Shown piece after piece: positions 44,352 through 54,253 of a stretch of 64,000 bases of DNA. Source of the DNA: Nocardia australiensis (GTDB taxonomy: Bacteria > Actinomycetota > Actinomycetes > Mycobacteriales > Mycobacteriaceae). Under the pieces are notes generated by a model, which was not told the DNA's origin, did not search any database, and saw nothing but the letters and a program-made list of their open reading frames with translations. Both the position numbers and the translations under genes were made by a program. Numbering within the stretch: the first letter of the stretch is position 1; each line of letters starts with the position of its first letter. The DNA lies in NCBI RefSeq assembly GCF_020733705.1, contig NZ_JAJFZM010000001.1:1302001-1366000 (forward strand), written 5' to 3'.

Positions 44352-47135
44352 GTGAATTCGCCCTACGAGACTTCCCCCTACGGCGACGAACCGCACGGCG
44401 GCCGCACTCAGCGCAGTTCACAACCTCCGTATCCGAATCAACGTCCGTCCGGTCCCCCGCCCGGACCCCGGCCCGGCCCGCCGCAGGGCGGACCGCGACC
44501 GCAGCCGCAGGGTGGACCGCGTGCCGGTGACCCGCGTGGCCCGCAGCCGCCGCGTCGTCCCGGACCACCCCAGCAGCGACCGCCGCAGGGCCGTCCCCAG
44601 CCCGGTGGCGCACCCAATCCCGTCCAGCCGACCCAGCGCATCCGGCGCGAAGGCGAAGCCGATAGACGACCCGGCTCGCTGACCGAGGCGGTCGCCGAAC
44701 GCAACCGTCGATCATCGGCGACCGGTTCGCGCCCCGTGACCGGTCCCCGTCCGGCCACCGATCGGTCCCGTCAGGGCGCGGGCACCACCGGTGAGCGCCG
44801 GGCGACGCGATCCGCGGGCGGACCGCCGAGCGGTCCGCCACCGCGCCGCGGTGGTGGCAGTGGTGGTGGAGACGGCGGGTCCGATGGCCCTGGCAAGCGG
44901 CCGGGCGCGAAGAAGAAGTCGCCGTGGCGGATCGTGCGCCGGACCATCTATGTCCTGCTGGCACTGGCCATCGTGGTGCCGAGTGCGGTCTTCCTGGTGG
45001 CCTACTCGACCGTCTCGGTGCCGAAGCCGGGCGATCTGGAGACCAAACAGGTCGCGACGATCTACGCCGCCGACGGCACCTCGGTGCTCACCAAGGTCGT
45101 GCCGCCCGAAGGCAACCGCACCGACGTGACCATCGATCAAATTCCGCCGCATGTGCGCAACGCGGTGATCGCGGCGGAGGACCGGGATTTCTACACCAAC
45201 CCCGGCTTCTCTATCTCGGGTTTCGCGCGTGCCGCGAGGGACAACGTCCTCGGTAAGGAAAGCGCGGGCGGTGGCTCCACGATCACCCAGCAGTATGTGA
45301 AAAACGCGCTGGTCGGTGACGAACACTCACTCACGCGCAAGATGCACGAGTTGGTCATCTCGGCGAAGATGGCGCGGCAGTGGAGCAAGGATGAGATCCT
45401 CGCCGCCTACCTGAACACCATCTACTTCGGCCGTGGCGCCTACGGCATCGACGCCGCCGCGAAGGCGTATTTCGGTAAGCCGGTGCAGGAACTGACGATC
45501 GCTGAGGGCGCGGTGCTGGCCGCGACGATCCAGCAGCCCTCGGGCCTCGATCCGGAAAAGAACCCGAACGGCGCGAAGACCCGCTGGAGTTATGTGCTCG
45601 ACGGCATGGTCGCCGGTGGCAATCTGAAACCGGAAGAACGCCAGAGCCAGCAGTTCCCGCAGGTGGTTCCGGTAGCGTCGACCAACGACAAGAGCCTCGA
45701 CACCGGCCCGGAGGGCTTGATCAAGAATCAGGTACTCGAGGAGATGGCGGCCGCCGGCATCAGCGAGCAACAGTTGAACACCGCCGGACTGCAGATCACC
45801 ACAACCATCGACCCGCAGGCGCAGCAGGCAGCCGTCGAGGCCGCCAACAAGACGATGGACGGTGAGCCCGACCAACTGCGCACCTCGGTGGTCTCGGTGG
45901 ATCCACGCAGCGGCGCGGTCCGGGCCTACTTCGGCGGTAACGACGGGCAGGGCTACGACTTCGCGAATGCCGGTCTGCAGCCGGGTTCGTCGTTCAAGGT
46001 GTTCGGTCTCGCAGAGAATCTCGAGCTCGGCATCCCGCTGTCGCAGATGTATGACAGCTCGCCGATCACCGTCAACGGCATCAAGATCACCAACGTCGAG
46101 GGCGAGTCCTGCGGCACGTGCACCATCGCCGAGGCACTGAAGCGGTCACTGAACACCAGCTTCTACCGCATGCAGATGGATATGCAGAACGGACCGCAGA
46201 AGATCGCCGACATGGCGCACAAGCTCGGCATCCCGGAGGAAATTCCAGGTGTCGGTAAGTCGCTGACAGAACCGGACGGCTCCGGTCCGAACAACGGCAT
46301 CGTGCTCGGCCAGTACCAGGCCAGGGCGCTCGATATGGCCTCGGCCTACGCGACGCTCGCGGCGTCGGGTATGTATCACGCACCCCACTTCGTGGAGAAG
46401 GTCGTGACCGCGGACGGTCAGGTGCTGCTCGACCGCGGCCAGGTGGCCGGCGAGCGGCGTGTCTCGGAGGCGGTCGCCGACAACGCGACCGCGGCGATGA
46501 AGCCGATCGCGGCCTGGTCGCGCAACCACAACCTGGCCGGTGGCCGTGAGTCGGCGGCCAAGACCGGTACTGCCCAGCTCGGCGACACCGGCGAGAACAA
46601 GGACGCCTGGATGGTCGGCTACACCCCGTCGCTCTCGACCGCGGTGTGGGTCGGCTCCATCGACAACTCGCCGCTGCGGAACTACAGCGGCGGCATGATC
46701 TACGGCTCCGGTCTGCCATCTGATATCTGGAAGGCCACCATGGACGGTGCCCTGCAGGGCACCACCAACGAGACCTTCCCGAAACCGGCCCCGATCAAGG
46801 GGCAGGCGGGTGTGCCGGAGTGGAGTGCGCCCTACACCGCACCCTCGACCAGCGAGTCGCCACTGCTGCCGCCGGTGCAGGTGGTGCCGAGCCAAGTGGA
46901 GATCCTGCCCGGTATCACGATCCCGGTGCCCGGGATCCAGCCGCAGCCACAGCAGCAGCGACAGCAGCAGCAACAACAACAACAACCGGAGTCGGGCGCG
47001 GGGCCGCTGCCAGGGCAGCCGATGGCGACCGAGGGTTCCTCGCCCTCTGCCACCGGATCGCCGCGCGCCAATGGCGGAAACTCGACTGACCAAGGTGAGG
47101 GAGCGAACGGAGCCCAGCCCACACGCTCCCGGTAA
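44352..47135 (+). CDS. ponA1: class A penicillin-binding protein PonA1
   Basis: A 927-residue bifunctional peptidoglycan synthase. The long Pro/Gly/Arg-rich cytoplasmic N-terminus (about 1-190) precedes the anchor (about 195-215). The transglycosylase has Glu276 (AAEDRDFY) and GGGSTITQQYVKN. The transpeptidase has Ser546 (GSSFK), SLN in RSLNTSF and Lys737 (AAKTGTAQ). The C-terminus is a Gln-rich tract, partly from CAG/CAA repeats (about 46951-46988), then Ser/Gly-rich. GTG 44352 has GGAG 9 nt upstream. Order DUF5318-PBP-GT87 matches Rv0049-ponA1-Rv0051, which supports the name. It is about as similar to the PBP at 34907 as duplicates usually are. Confidence 0.93.
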   Translation: MNSPYETSPYGDEPHGGRTQRSSQPPYPNQRPSGPPPGPRPGPPQGGPRPQPQGGPRAGDPRGPQPPRRPGPPQQRPPQGRPQPGGAPNPVQPTQRIRREGEADRRPGSLTEAVAERNRRSSATGSRPVTGPRPATDRSRQGAGTTGERRATRSAGGPPSGPPPRRGGGSGGGDGGSDGPGKRPGAKKKSPWRIVRRTIYVLLALAIVVPSAVFLVAYSTVSVPKPGDLETKQVATIYAADGTSVLTKVVPPEGNRTDVTIDQIPPHVRNAVIAAEDRDFYTNPGFSISGFARAARDNVLGKESAGGGSTITQQYVKNALVGDEHSLTRKMHELVISAKMARQWSKDEILAAYLNTIYFGRGAYGIDAAAKAYFGKPVQELTIAEGAVLAATIQQPSGLDPEKNPNGAKTRWSYVLDGMVAGGNLKPEERQSQQFPQVVPVASTNDKSLDTGPEGLIKNQVLEEMAAAGISEQQLNTAGLQITTTIDPQAQQAAVEAANKTMDGEPDQLRTSVVSVDPRSGAVRAYFGGNDGQGYDFANAGLQPGSSFKVFGLAENLELGIPLSQMYDSSPITVNGIKITNVEGESCGTCTIAEALKRSLNTSFYRMQMDMQNGPQKIADMAHKLGIPEEIPGVGKSLTEPDGSGPNNGIVLGQYQARALDMASAYATLAASGMYHAPHFVEKVVTADGQVLLDRGQVAGERRVSEAVADNATAAMKPIAAWSRNHNLAGGRESAAKTGTAQLGDTGENKDAWMVGYTPSLSTAVWVGSIDNSPLRNYSGGMIYGSGLPSDIWKATMDGALQGTTNETFPKPAPIKGQAGVPEWSAPYTAPSTSESPLLPPVQVVPSQVEILPGITIPVPGIQPQPQQQRQQQQQQQQPESGAGPLPGQPMATEGSSPSATGSPRANGGNSTDQGEGANGAQPTRSR

Positions 47136-47146
47136 CGTCACTATTC

Positions 47147-48874
47147 GTGACCGATCAGCAACTGGTGGACGAGGCGACGATTGGGAATGCGCCGCAGTCC
47201 GGCGGGGGGCAGGCCGGTGGGACCAACTACACCGCCCCTGCCCCGCTCGCACCGGATCTGCGATCGGCCGACGGCCGGGACAAGCCCAGCCGCAATGATT
47301 CTCTGACCGCACAGCTGTGCACCACGATCGGTGGACCGGTCGGTGATCACGCGCTGATCGGCCGGGTGCGGTTCTGGACGCCGATGCGGGTGCTACTCGC
47401 CATCGCGCTGGTATTCCTCGCCCTCGGCTGGACCAGCAAGGCACCGTGCATCCAGCAGACCACCGCGGCCGACGGCTCACTCACCCTGGACTGGAACAAC
47501 GGCCGCCAATACGTGGCGATGTGCTACTCGGACACCGTGCCGCTGTACGGCGCCGAGCGATTGAACGAGGGCGCGTTCCCCTATAAGAAGTCGTGGACAG
47601 AACAGTCACCCGATGGCAAGGGCACCGAGACCAGGTACATGGAGTATCCGGTGCTTTCGGGCCTGTACCAGTACGTCTCGATGGAGATCGCGAAAACCTG
47701 GGACACCTTGCCGCTGCCGGGCGCGCTTCAGGTGGTGATCTACTTCAATGTCATCGCCGTGGGTTTGGCGATGGCGTGGCTGATCACGGTGTGGGCGTCG
47801 GCGAAACTGGCCGGGCGCCGGATCTGGGATGCGGCGATCATCGCGTGTTCCCCGCTGGTGATCGTGCACGCTTTCACCAATTTCGATGCGCTGGCAACGG
47901 CTTTCGCGGCCACCGGCCTGCTCGCGTGGGCCCGCAGGCGACCGATGCTCGCCGGGGTACTGCTGGGTCTCGGCGGTGCCGCGAAGCTGTATCCATTGTT
48001 GCTGCTCGGACCGATTGTGGTGCTGTGCCTGCGCACCGACCCGATGCACCGGGTCCTGAGCGCGCACATCAGCGTCCAAGCCCGCGAGATCAATAGCTGG
48101 CCGAAACTGCGCACCTGGGTACGCGAACGCCTGGGGTTGCTCGAGGCACGCCCGCTCGGGGCCGCCGCCGTCGCGGTCGCCGCGGCGCTGGGTACCTGGC
48201 TGGCGGTGAACCTGCCGATCGCACTGCTGTACCCGAGCGGCTGGCGAGAGTTCTTCCGGCTCAACACCGCCCGGCATGCCGACCCGGATTCGATCTACAA
48301 CGTGATCACCTCGTTCACCGGCTGGCCCGGCTTCGACGGCGATATCGACCACACCCAGCAGCCGACCATCCTCAACCTGGTATCGCTGCTCGTGTTCGTC
48401 GGCGCGTGCTTGCTGATCGGCTACATCGCGCTCACCGCTCCACGCCGCCCCCGGCTCGCCCAGCTGTGCTTCCTCGTTGTCGCGGCGTTCCTGCTGACGA
48501 ACAAGGTGTGGAGCCCGCAGTATTCGCTGTGGCTGGTTCCGCTCGCCGCGCTGGCGCTGCCGCACCGGCGAATCCTCTTGGCCTGGATGACGATCGACGC
48601 GCTGGTCTGGGTGCCGCGAATGTTCTACTATCTCGGCCTCGACAACAAGGGCCTGCCCGAACAGTGGTTCACCGGAACGGTCATCCTGCGCGATCTCGCC
48701 GTGATCGCGCTGTGCGCCTTGATCGTTCGCCAGATCTACCGGCCCGAGGAAGACCTGGTACGCCGCGACTTCGTCGATGACCCGGTCGGCGGCATCGTCG
48801 ATCGAGCACCCGACCCGCTGCTGGCCTGGCTGCCCGAACTGCTGCGGCCACGGGTTGCGCTGGCCCGCAACTGA
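47147..48874 (+). CDS. GT87/DUF2029-type membrane glycosyltransferase
   Basis: A 575-residue polytopic protein with about ten membrane segments, the first at about 80-100. A periplasmic loop with Asp and Glu follows it (YSDTVPLYGAERLNEGAFPYKK, likely the catalytic acidic loop of GT-C enzymes). GAAKLYPLLLLGPI is near the middle, and the C-terminus is polar. These are features of polyprenyl-phosphate-dependent mannosyl/arabinosyl transferases of GT87. It lies 11 bp after ponA1, as Rv0051 does in M. tuberculosis. Donor and acceptor are unknown. Confidence 0.85.
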   Translation: MTDQQLVDEATIGNAPQSGGGQAGGTNYTAPAPLAPDLRSADGRDKPSRNDSLTAQLCTTIGGPVGDHALIGRVRFWTPMRVLLAIALVFLALGWTSKAPCIQQTTAADGSLTLDWNNGRQYVAMCYSDTVPLYGAERLNEGAFPYKKSWTEQSPDGKGTETRYMEYPVLSGLYQYVSMEIAKTWDTLPLPGALQVVIYFNVIAVGLAMAWLITVWASAKLAGRRIWDAAIIACSPLVIVHAFTNFDALATAFAATGLLAWARRRPMLAGVLLGLGGAAKLYPLLLLGPIVVLCLRTDPMHRVLSAHISVQAREINSWPKLRTWVRERLGLLEARPLGAAAVAVAAALGTWLAVNLPIALLYPSGWREFFRLNTARHADPDSIYNVITSFTGWPGFDGDIDHTQQPTILNLVSLLVFVGACLLIGYIALTAPRRPRLAQLCFLVVAAFLLTNKVWSPQYSLWLVPLAALALPHRRILLAWMTIDALVWVPRMFYYLGLDNKGLPEQWFTGTVILRDLAVIALCALIVRQIYRPEEDLVRRDFVDDPVGGIVDRAPDPLLAWLPELLRPRVALARN

Positions 48875-48880
48875 ACCGGA

Positions 48881-50503
48881 TCAGTGGTTGGTACGCAGGT
48901 ATCGTGCCTGCCGCTGCGGTTCCTGCGGTAGCAGATCAAGATCCAGCTGCCACGGGCTGCCGGTCCACGGATCGAACAGCGGGGTGCTCTCAATAGTCGG
49001 CAGGTGCCTGCAGGATTGCGACAGTGTCGCAACCGCCGGGTCGGTGGAATCGGATTCGTCGGTGCCGACGATCATGGTGGACAGCCCGATCAGGTCGCCA
49101 CGGATCATCAGTGATCCGATCCGGGCCGCGTCGGCTGCCTGATATCCATGCGGAAAGTCCGCGGCGAGTAGTACGCGATGCTCGGCCGGTGGCGTGAAAA
49201 CTCCACTGTTGTAGGCCATCTCGGCCAGTTCGGCGGCATCGACCAGGGCTTGCAGACGTGCCGAAATATCGGAGTGATCGGTGATCGGCGGACCGTTGAG
49301 CACCGGGGCCAGCGGGTCGACGAGTCCGCGGAAGGCTCCGGTCAGGTCGATCATATCGACGAGCACCCGCCGATCGGGGTCGGCCGCGAGTAGCCGGGCG
49401 AGCAGCGCACCGACGACAGGTGCTGCCGCACTGGAGGATTCGGTGTCGATCCACAGCGGTCGATGCAGTGGTATCGGCACGCAGTAGGGCACCCGCAGCT
49501 CGCCGCGCTCGGCAGCGTACAGCTCACCCAGCCGAATGCCATCGCTCGGTATCGGCGGCCCGTCCCATGCCGGTGAGTCCCAGGATGCCAACGACGGCGG
49601 CAGCAGCCGATCCGCCTCGGCGAGTTCACTGATCAGCTGCCCGCTGTCACGCCGATGGCTTTCCTCGGCGGTGACGATGAGCTCGTCGCTGCGGCGTTGC
49701 GCGGCCTGACGCGCCGCGTCGGCGTCCGGGGTGTTCCGGGTGGCGGGATCCGATACCGCCGTGGACAATTCGTTGTCCAGCCGCTGCGCGGCGTAGTCAC
49801 GGGCCGAGATGAGCGCGGCGGCGGAGCGTGCGGCGTCCTCGAAGATCATCCACAACCGGTTGAGCCCGTGTGCGACCTCGAGTGGTTGCGGATCGGCGGC
49901 GTCGGCGGGCCGACCGGTCGTGAGACCTTGGCCGCTGGAATGCCCTGGCGCGCTGTAGGTTCCAGCGCTATAGCCACCGCCCGGTGCGACACCCGCTGCC
50001 GAACCGGCGTTATCCGGCGCCTCGTCGACCTCGACGCCGTGCGCGTTCAACAGCACCGTGAGTCCGCCCGCGTATCCCTGGCCGACCGCACGCAGCTTCC
50101 ACCCGGCGCCGCGTCGATACACCTCCATACAGATCAGCGCGGTTTCCCCGGCAGCGGGGGTGATCGCGAATTCTGCTGTGGCCACGTCTTTTTCGAATAG
50201 GCTCGCACTCACCGCGCCGAGACCGCCCGACTGGGCGAGCACAGTCGGATCCACGCTGACGACCAGTAGCACCGCATTCGCGTCGGCTCGCACGTCGGCG
50301 AGACGCACGGTCACTCCGTCCTGAGCCAGCGTCACCCCCGGCGCGACGGGCTGGTTGTAGAACACGAAGTCCTCGGCGCCGGAAGCCCGCAGGTTCGCCG
50401 CCACCACCAGCGCCGAAACATCGAGGGCTGCACCAGCTTTCGCGATGAACCGCACTACATCGCCGGTCAGCGGGATATTCTGACCGGCCTTCAGTTGAAT
50501 CAC
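48881..50503 (-). CDS. TerD domain protein with FtsK-like C-terminal domain
   Basis: A 540-residue fusion. An N-terminal TerD domain (1 to about 165: LKAGQNIPL, DFVFYNQPVAPG, calcium-site Asp/Glu residues, LICMEVYRRGAGWKLRAVGQGYAGGL) is followed by a Gly/Ser-rich linker and a helical coiled segment (about 230-330). The C-terminal domain has VLVDMIDLTGAFRGLVDPL, ISARLQALVD and HRVLLAADFPHGY, resembling the FtsK/SpoIIIE-type fold. No Walker A loop is visible, so ATPase activity is doubtful. The GTG start at 50503 has a weak site. It lies 30 bp downstream of a second TerD gene. Confidence 0.8.
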   Translation of the reverse strand: MIQLKAGQNIPLTGDVVRFIAKAGAALDVSALVVAANLRASGAEDFVFYNQPVAPGVTLAQDGVTVRLADVRADANAVLLVVSVDPTVLAQSGGLGAVSASLFEKDVATAEFAITPAAGETALICMEVYRRGAGWKLRAVGQGYAGGLTVLLNAHGVEVDEAPDNAGSAAGVAPGGGYSAGTYSAPGHSSGQGLTTGRPADAADPQPLEVAHGLNRLWMIFEDAARSAAALISARDYAAQRLDNELSTAVSDPATRNTPDADAARQAAQRRSDELIVTAEESHRRDSGQLISELAEADRLLPPSLASWDSPAWDGPPIPSDGIRLGELYAAERGELRVPYCVPIPLHRPLWIDTESSSAAAPVVGALLARLLAADPDRRVLVDMIDLTGAFRGLVDPLAPVLNGPPITDHSDISARLQALVDAAELAEMAYNSGVFTPPAEHRVLLAADFPHGYQAADAARIGSLMIRGDLIGLSTMIVGTDESDSTDPAVATLSQSCRHLPTIESTPLFDPWTGSPWQLDLDLLPQEPQRQARYLRTNH

Positions 50504-50533
50504 GTTGTCTACCCGCTGTCCCCGCCCGATCGC

Positions 50534-51883
50534 TTACTTGGCCCCGAGGAACCGGCCGAGCTGCGGAACCGCCTCACCGGGATGTTTGGCTTGGAAGCCC
50601 TCGCCGAGCGCCTCCATCTTCCAGTCGCTGCCGACGCGGTAGACCATCGCCATCGCCATCGCGGTGAACCGCATGCCGCCGGCCATGGTGTACCTGGCCA
50701 GCTCCGCGCTATTGGTGCCGTCGACCAGGCGGCAGAACGCATTCTGAATCTGCTCGAAGGTATGGCCCTTGTAGGAGGTCACCATGAACAGCAGGCTGGT
50801 GACGTGCGCCGGAATCCGGGTCAGATCGACCAGGATCACCTCGTCATCGCCTTCGCCCTCGCCGGTGAGGTTGTCGCCCTGATGCCGGATCGAGCCATCT
50901 TTCGAGGTCAGCTGCCCGTAATACGCGACATCGACAATGTTCATCTCGGCGAACATCGCGACCGACGCGTCGAGGTCGACATCGACGGTCCGGTTACCGA
51001 ACATGCCACGGCTTCGCACTGGGTCCCACCCGAGGCCCATCTTGACGAAGGTCAGTGCGGCCCCACCTTCCTTGCGCAGCGTGACCCGTTGCCCCTTTTG
51101 CAGGCTGACCGGGCGATCCTTGCTCAGGCTGATCTCGGCGGGCGCCTGCTGCGGCGCGGCCTGCTGGGTGGGCGGCGGATATCCCTGCCCAACCGCGGGC
51201 GGCGGCGGATAGCCGGCGGCAGGCGGCGGATAGCCGGGTCCCGGCGGCGGCGGGTAGCCCGATCCCGGCGGCGCGGCCTGCGGAGCCTGCTGGGTCGGGT
51301 AGGCGGGCGTGGTCGGCGGCGGGTAGTTCGGCGGCTGAGCCGGGTAGGCGGGCGGCTGTGGTGCCGCGGCGGTGCCAGTGGCGGGCGCCTCGTCGACGGT
51401 CACGCCGTGATCGGTCACCAATGCCTCGAATCCGCCCGCGTACCCCTGCCCGACCGCGCGCACCTTCCATGCGCCCTGTCTCCGGTACAGCTCCAGCGCG
51501 ATCACGATCGACTCGCTCTGCAAACCATCGATCTGGTACTCGTACAACCGATTACCGGCCGAATCCGACACGATCGCGGTTGGCGCGGGAAACCGGCCGA
51601 AGCTGCTGTTCGCATCGTCGAGGGTGATCACCGCGCGGATCTGCTCGATATCGGCGGGCACCCCGTTCAGCGAAACCGCCAGCGACGCGGGCTGCCCGGG
51701 CAATAGGTTCACTCCGGGGCCACTCGGCTGGTTGAAGAAGACGAAATCCGCGTCGGAGCGAACCTTGCCCCGCTCGGTGACCAGCAACGCGGACAGATCC
51801 GCTGGTGCTGTGAGCTGGATGGAGATCACCACATCGTTGGTGGCCAGTGGGCCATTCTGGCCCTTGGCGAGTGTTGCGGACAA
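50534..51883 (-). CDS. double TerD domain protein
   Basis: A 449-residue protein. TerD domain 1 is at about 1-175 (LAKGQNGPL, DFVFFNQPSGPGVN, IVIALELYRRQGAWKVRAVGQGYAGGF). A Pro/Gly/Tyr-rich linker spans about 185-255 (repeats such as GYPPPPGPGYPP). TerD domain 2 is at about 260-449 (SLQKGQRVTLRKEGG, VDVDLDASVAMF, DDEVILVDLTRIP, MAMVYRVGSDWKMEALGEGFQ). The TTG at 51883 is preferred because AAGGG lies 6 nt upstream; the frame is open further but no site is there. TerD proteins bind Ca2+ and act in tellurite/stress and phage-related responses. Confidence 0.85.
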   Translation of the reverse strand: MSATLAKGQNGPLATNDVVISIQLTAPADLSALLVTERGKVRSDADFVFFNQPSGPGVNLLPGQPASLAVSLNGVPADIEQIRAVITLDDANSSFGRFPAPTAIVSDSAGNRLYEYQIDGLQSESIVIALELYRRQGAWKVRAVGQGYAGGFEALVTDHGVTVDEAPATGTAAAPQPPAYPAQPPNYPPPTTPAYPTQQAPQAAPPGSGYPPPPGPGYPPPAAGYPPPPAVGQGYPPPTQQAAPQQAPAEISLSKDRPVSLQKGQRVTLRKEGGAALTFVKMGLGWDPVRSRGMFGNRTVDVDLDASVAMFAEMNIVDVAYYGQLTSKDGSIRHQGDNLTGEGEGDDEVILVDLTRIPAHVTSLLFMVTSYKGHTFEQIQNAFCRLVDGTNSAELARYTMAGGMRFTAMAMAMVYRVGSDWKMEALGEGFQAKHPGEAVPQLGRFLGAK

Positions 51884-52054
51884 GGTCGACCCTTCGCTTG
51901 TCGGTGCGTACGGTTGCCACTCTACGAGAAACGCACCGGCCTGTGCCCGCAGGCGCCTCGGCAGGCGCGAGCACATCGGTTAAGGTGACCGCACGCAGGT
52001 GGAATGTGGCAACCAAACCCATGTTCCCGATCCCGACGGCAGGCAAACCCTCAT

Positions 52055-52681
52055 ATGGCGCAACTGTTCGAGCACTCGAAAAAGGTGATCGAAGCCCACC
52101 TGGTCGGCACGAGTATTCGGGCGATTTCCGGGTCGATGATCGCCTACGAAGGAAATGTGCAGTTCAAAACGGCCGGATTCGGCGGTGGTGACGGTGTGCT
52201 CGCCGGGCTCAAGCGCCGTGCCACCGGCGAGAAACTGTCGCTGATGGAATGCAATGGGCACGGCCGCGTCTTCTTCGCGGTCAACGGCCAGCACGTCACG
52301 GTTGTCGATCTCGCCGACGAAACGCTGCAGGTCGAATCGCAACAACTGCTTGCCTTCGCCGGAAATCTGCGCACCGACGTGCGTTTCGCGGGAGTCGGGA
52401 GCGGTGCTGCCACCGGCGCCGGACTTTTCACCACCACCGTCACCGGTCAAGGTCAGGTCGCGCTGCTGTCGGCGGGCGGGCCACTGATTCATCTCGAAGT
52501 GTCGCCGCAGTATCCGCTGGTCGTCGATCCGGATGCTTTCGTCGCCGCGCACGGCAATATCAATCATTCGTTCGTCACCGATGTTTCGTGGCGCAGCTTC
52601 GTCGGACAGGACGCGGGCGAGGCGTTTTCGCTGCGGTGGGATGGCCAGGGCGTCGTATTGATCCAGCCGGCCGAACGGTAA
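52055..52681 (+). CDS. AIM24-like protein (first of three)
   Basis: A 208-residue beta-rich protein of the AIM24 (TerD-associated tryptophan-rich biogenesis) family. It has SIRAISGSMIAYEGNVQFKTAG, LMECNGHGRVFFAVNGQHVTVVDL, VESQQLLAFAGNL and a final GQGVVLIQPAER. ATG 52055 is used; a GTG at 52004 in frame is possible, and the site in front of either is weak. It is divergent from the double TerD gene by about 170 bp and is followed by two more members. Confidence 0.82.
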   Translation: MAQLFEHSKKVIEAHLVGTSIRAISGSMIAYEGNVQFKTAGFGGGDGVLAGLKRRATGEKLSLMECNGHGRVFFAVNGQHVTVVDLADETLQVESQQLLAFAGNLRTDVRFAGVGSGAATGAGLFTTTVTGQGQVALLSAGGPLIHLEVSPQYPLVVDPDAFVAAHGNINHSFVTDVSWRSFVGQDAGEAFSLRWDGQGVVLIQPAER

Positions 52682-52691
52682 GGGGCGGGAG

Positions 52692-53387
52692 TTGTTCGAA
52701 AAGGTCAACGACAAGGTCGTGAAGGTCGATGTCGGCGGGTCGGGCGGCGTGGTGGCGCGAAACGGCGCGATGCTGTTCTATACCGGCGATGTTTCGTTTG
52801 CGCCGCACCAGATTCCGGGCGGTCAGGGCATGGGTGGCGGCGGTGGGTTGATGCGAATGGCCGGCCGCGTGATGGCCGATGAGCATGAGCGAACCATGCT
52901 GGCGCAGGGCACCGGGGAGGTGCATTACGGATTCGCCGGACTGGAAGTGCATGTGGTCCAGATGCAGCCCGGGGCGACATTGCGGGTGGAAGGATCTCGG
53001 CTGCTGGCCAATACCGCCGGATTGCAGAGTTCGGTTGTGTCCGTGATGAGTTCGGGTGGCGGCAGCAGCGGCGGCCTGATGGGTGCGCTGCGCGGTGCCG
53101 CGTCCGGCGCGCTGACCGGGCAGGGCTTGTTCACCACACAGTTGTCGGGCCATGGTGCGGCGGTCTTGCTCGGGCACGGCGGATTTCTGGAACTTCAAGT
53201 GGGCGGACCGAATCCGATCGTGGTCGATCCGCAGGCGTTCGTCGCCGCGTACGGAAATGTGCAAACCGAGCTGAAGACGGCGGTCAGCTGGCGCGACGCG
53301 GTGGGCCGCGGTTCCGGCGAAGCCATGCAATTGCAGTGCACCGGACAGGGTGTCGTGTACGCGCAAGCATCCGAGGAGAAGTTGTAG
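52692..53387 (+). CDS. AIM24-like protein (second of three)
   Basis: A 231-residue AIM24-family protein with GGVVARNGAMLFYTGDVSFAPH, LAQGTGEVHYGFAGLEVHVVQMQPGATLRVEGSRLLANT and GHGAAVLLGHGGFLEL. A Gly-rich, low-complexity loop is inserted (about 37-52 and 118-140). The TTG at 52692 has GGGGCGGGAG upstream and is 10 nt after the previous stop. It overlaps in function with its neighbours but sequence similarity among the three is low. Confidence 0.82.
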   Translation: MFEKVNDKVVKVDVGGSGGVVARNGAMLFYTGDVSFAPHQIPGGQGMGGGGGLMRMAGRVMADEHERTMLAQGTGEVHYGFAGLEVHVVQMQPGATLRVEGSRLLANTAGLQSSVVSVMSSGGGSSGGLMGALRGAASGALTGQGLFTTQLSGHGAAVLLGHGGFLELQVGGPNPIVVDPQAFVAAYGNVQTELKTAVSWRDAVGRGSGEAMQLQCTGQGVVYAQASEEKL

Positions 53388-53390
53388 TCG

Positions 53391-54155
53391 ATGACCGATA
53401 TCCTCAATCCCGCGAAACTCGGTGATAGCGACAATATTCCGGGCAATAGCTACGCGTACTGCATCGACCTGAACAAGCCATGGTTCATGCGTAAGGGGGC
53501 GATGATCGCCTATTACGGCGATATGCGCTTCCAGATGCTGACCCATGGCCTGCAGGGCGGGCTACTGCACATGGTGTCGCAACAGTTTTCGGCGCCGCTT
53601 TTCACCAGCGACTATGTGGTCGCCGAGGGGAGCGGAAAGCTGATCATCGGCGACCGCGGTTACGACATCAATTCCTACGACCTCGAAGACAACGGCAACC
53701 TCACCATCCGCGCCGCGAACCTGCTCGCGTTCGAACCGGGCCTGTCGTTGAACCAGTCCATCGTCCCCGGGTTTCTGACCCTCATTGGCACCGGCAAGTT
53801 CCTCGCCTCCTCCAACGGCCCGGTGATCTTCGCCGAACCACCACTGCGCGTAGACCCGGAATCCCTTGTCGGCTGGGCGGATTGCCCAGCCCCGAGTCAT
53901 CACTATGACCAGCGCTGGGTCACCGATTTCCTCTCGGCGGGCGCCGCTCGATTCGGCGTGAACTCCGGCGAGGAACGTCAGTTCGATTTCACCGGCGCCG
54001 GAACGGTTTTGATCCAATCCAGCGAAAAGCTGCTCAGCGATTCCGCGCTCGTGCGCACCATCGAGGGCCAACTACAAAGCGGCATGACCGTCGGCGGTCT
54101 GCAACGCCTACATGGCGTCATCGCCCAGCAATTGAGCAGTCAGCAACACGGCTGA
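53391..54155 (+). CDS. AIM24-like protein (third of three)
   Basis: A 254-residue AIM24-family protein. It has WFMRKGAMIAYYGDMRFQMLTHG, FTSDYVVAEGSGKLIIGDRGYDINSYDLED, LTIRAANLLAFEPGL and FTGAGTVLIQSSEKL, then an extra helical C-terminus (about 225-254). ATG 53391 starts 3 nt after the preceding stop. Three adjacent AIM24 genes next to TerD genes form a unit seen in Streptomyces and relatives; the biochemical role is not established. Confidence 0.82.
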   Translation: MTDILNPAKLGDSDNIPGNSYAYCIDLNKPWFMRKGAMIAYYGDMRFQMLTHGLQGGLLHMVSQQFSAPLFTSDYVVAEGSGKLIIGDRGYDINSYDLEDNGNLTIRAANLLAFEPGLSLNQSIVPGFLTLIGTGKFLASSNGPVIFAEPPLRVDPESLVGWADCPAPSHHYDQRWVTDFLSAGAARFGVNSGEERQFDFTGAGTVLIQSSEKLLSDSALVRTIEGQLQSGMTVGGLQRLHGVIAQQLSSQQHG

Positions 54156-54253
54156 TCACGGAATTCCCGGCACATTTCGACGCGCGAGGCTGCTTCCCGC
54201 AATTTGCCGCCGCCGGTGATCGTCGCGGATATGGAAGTGCCGGTGGGGAGCGG

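Noticed and set aside
51160..51360. Short repeats that could suggest a tandem-repeat or CRISPR-like array
   Set aside because: They encode the Pro/Gly/Tyr-rich linker of the double TerD protein; units are short, irregular and in frame.
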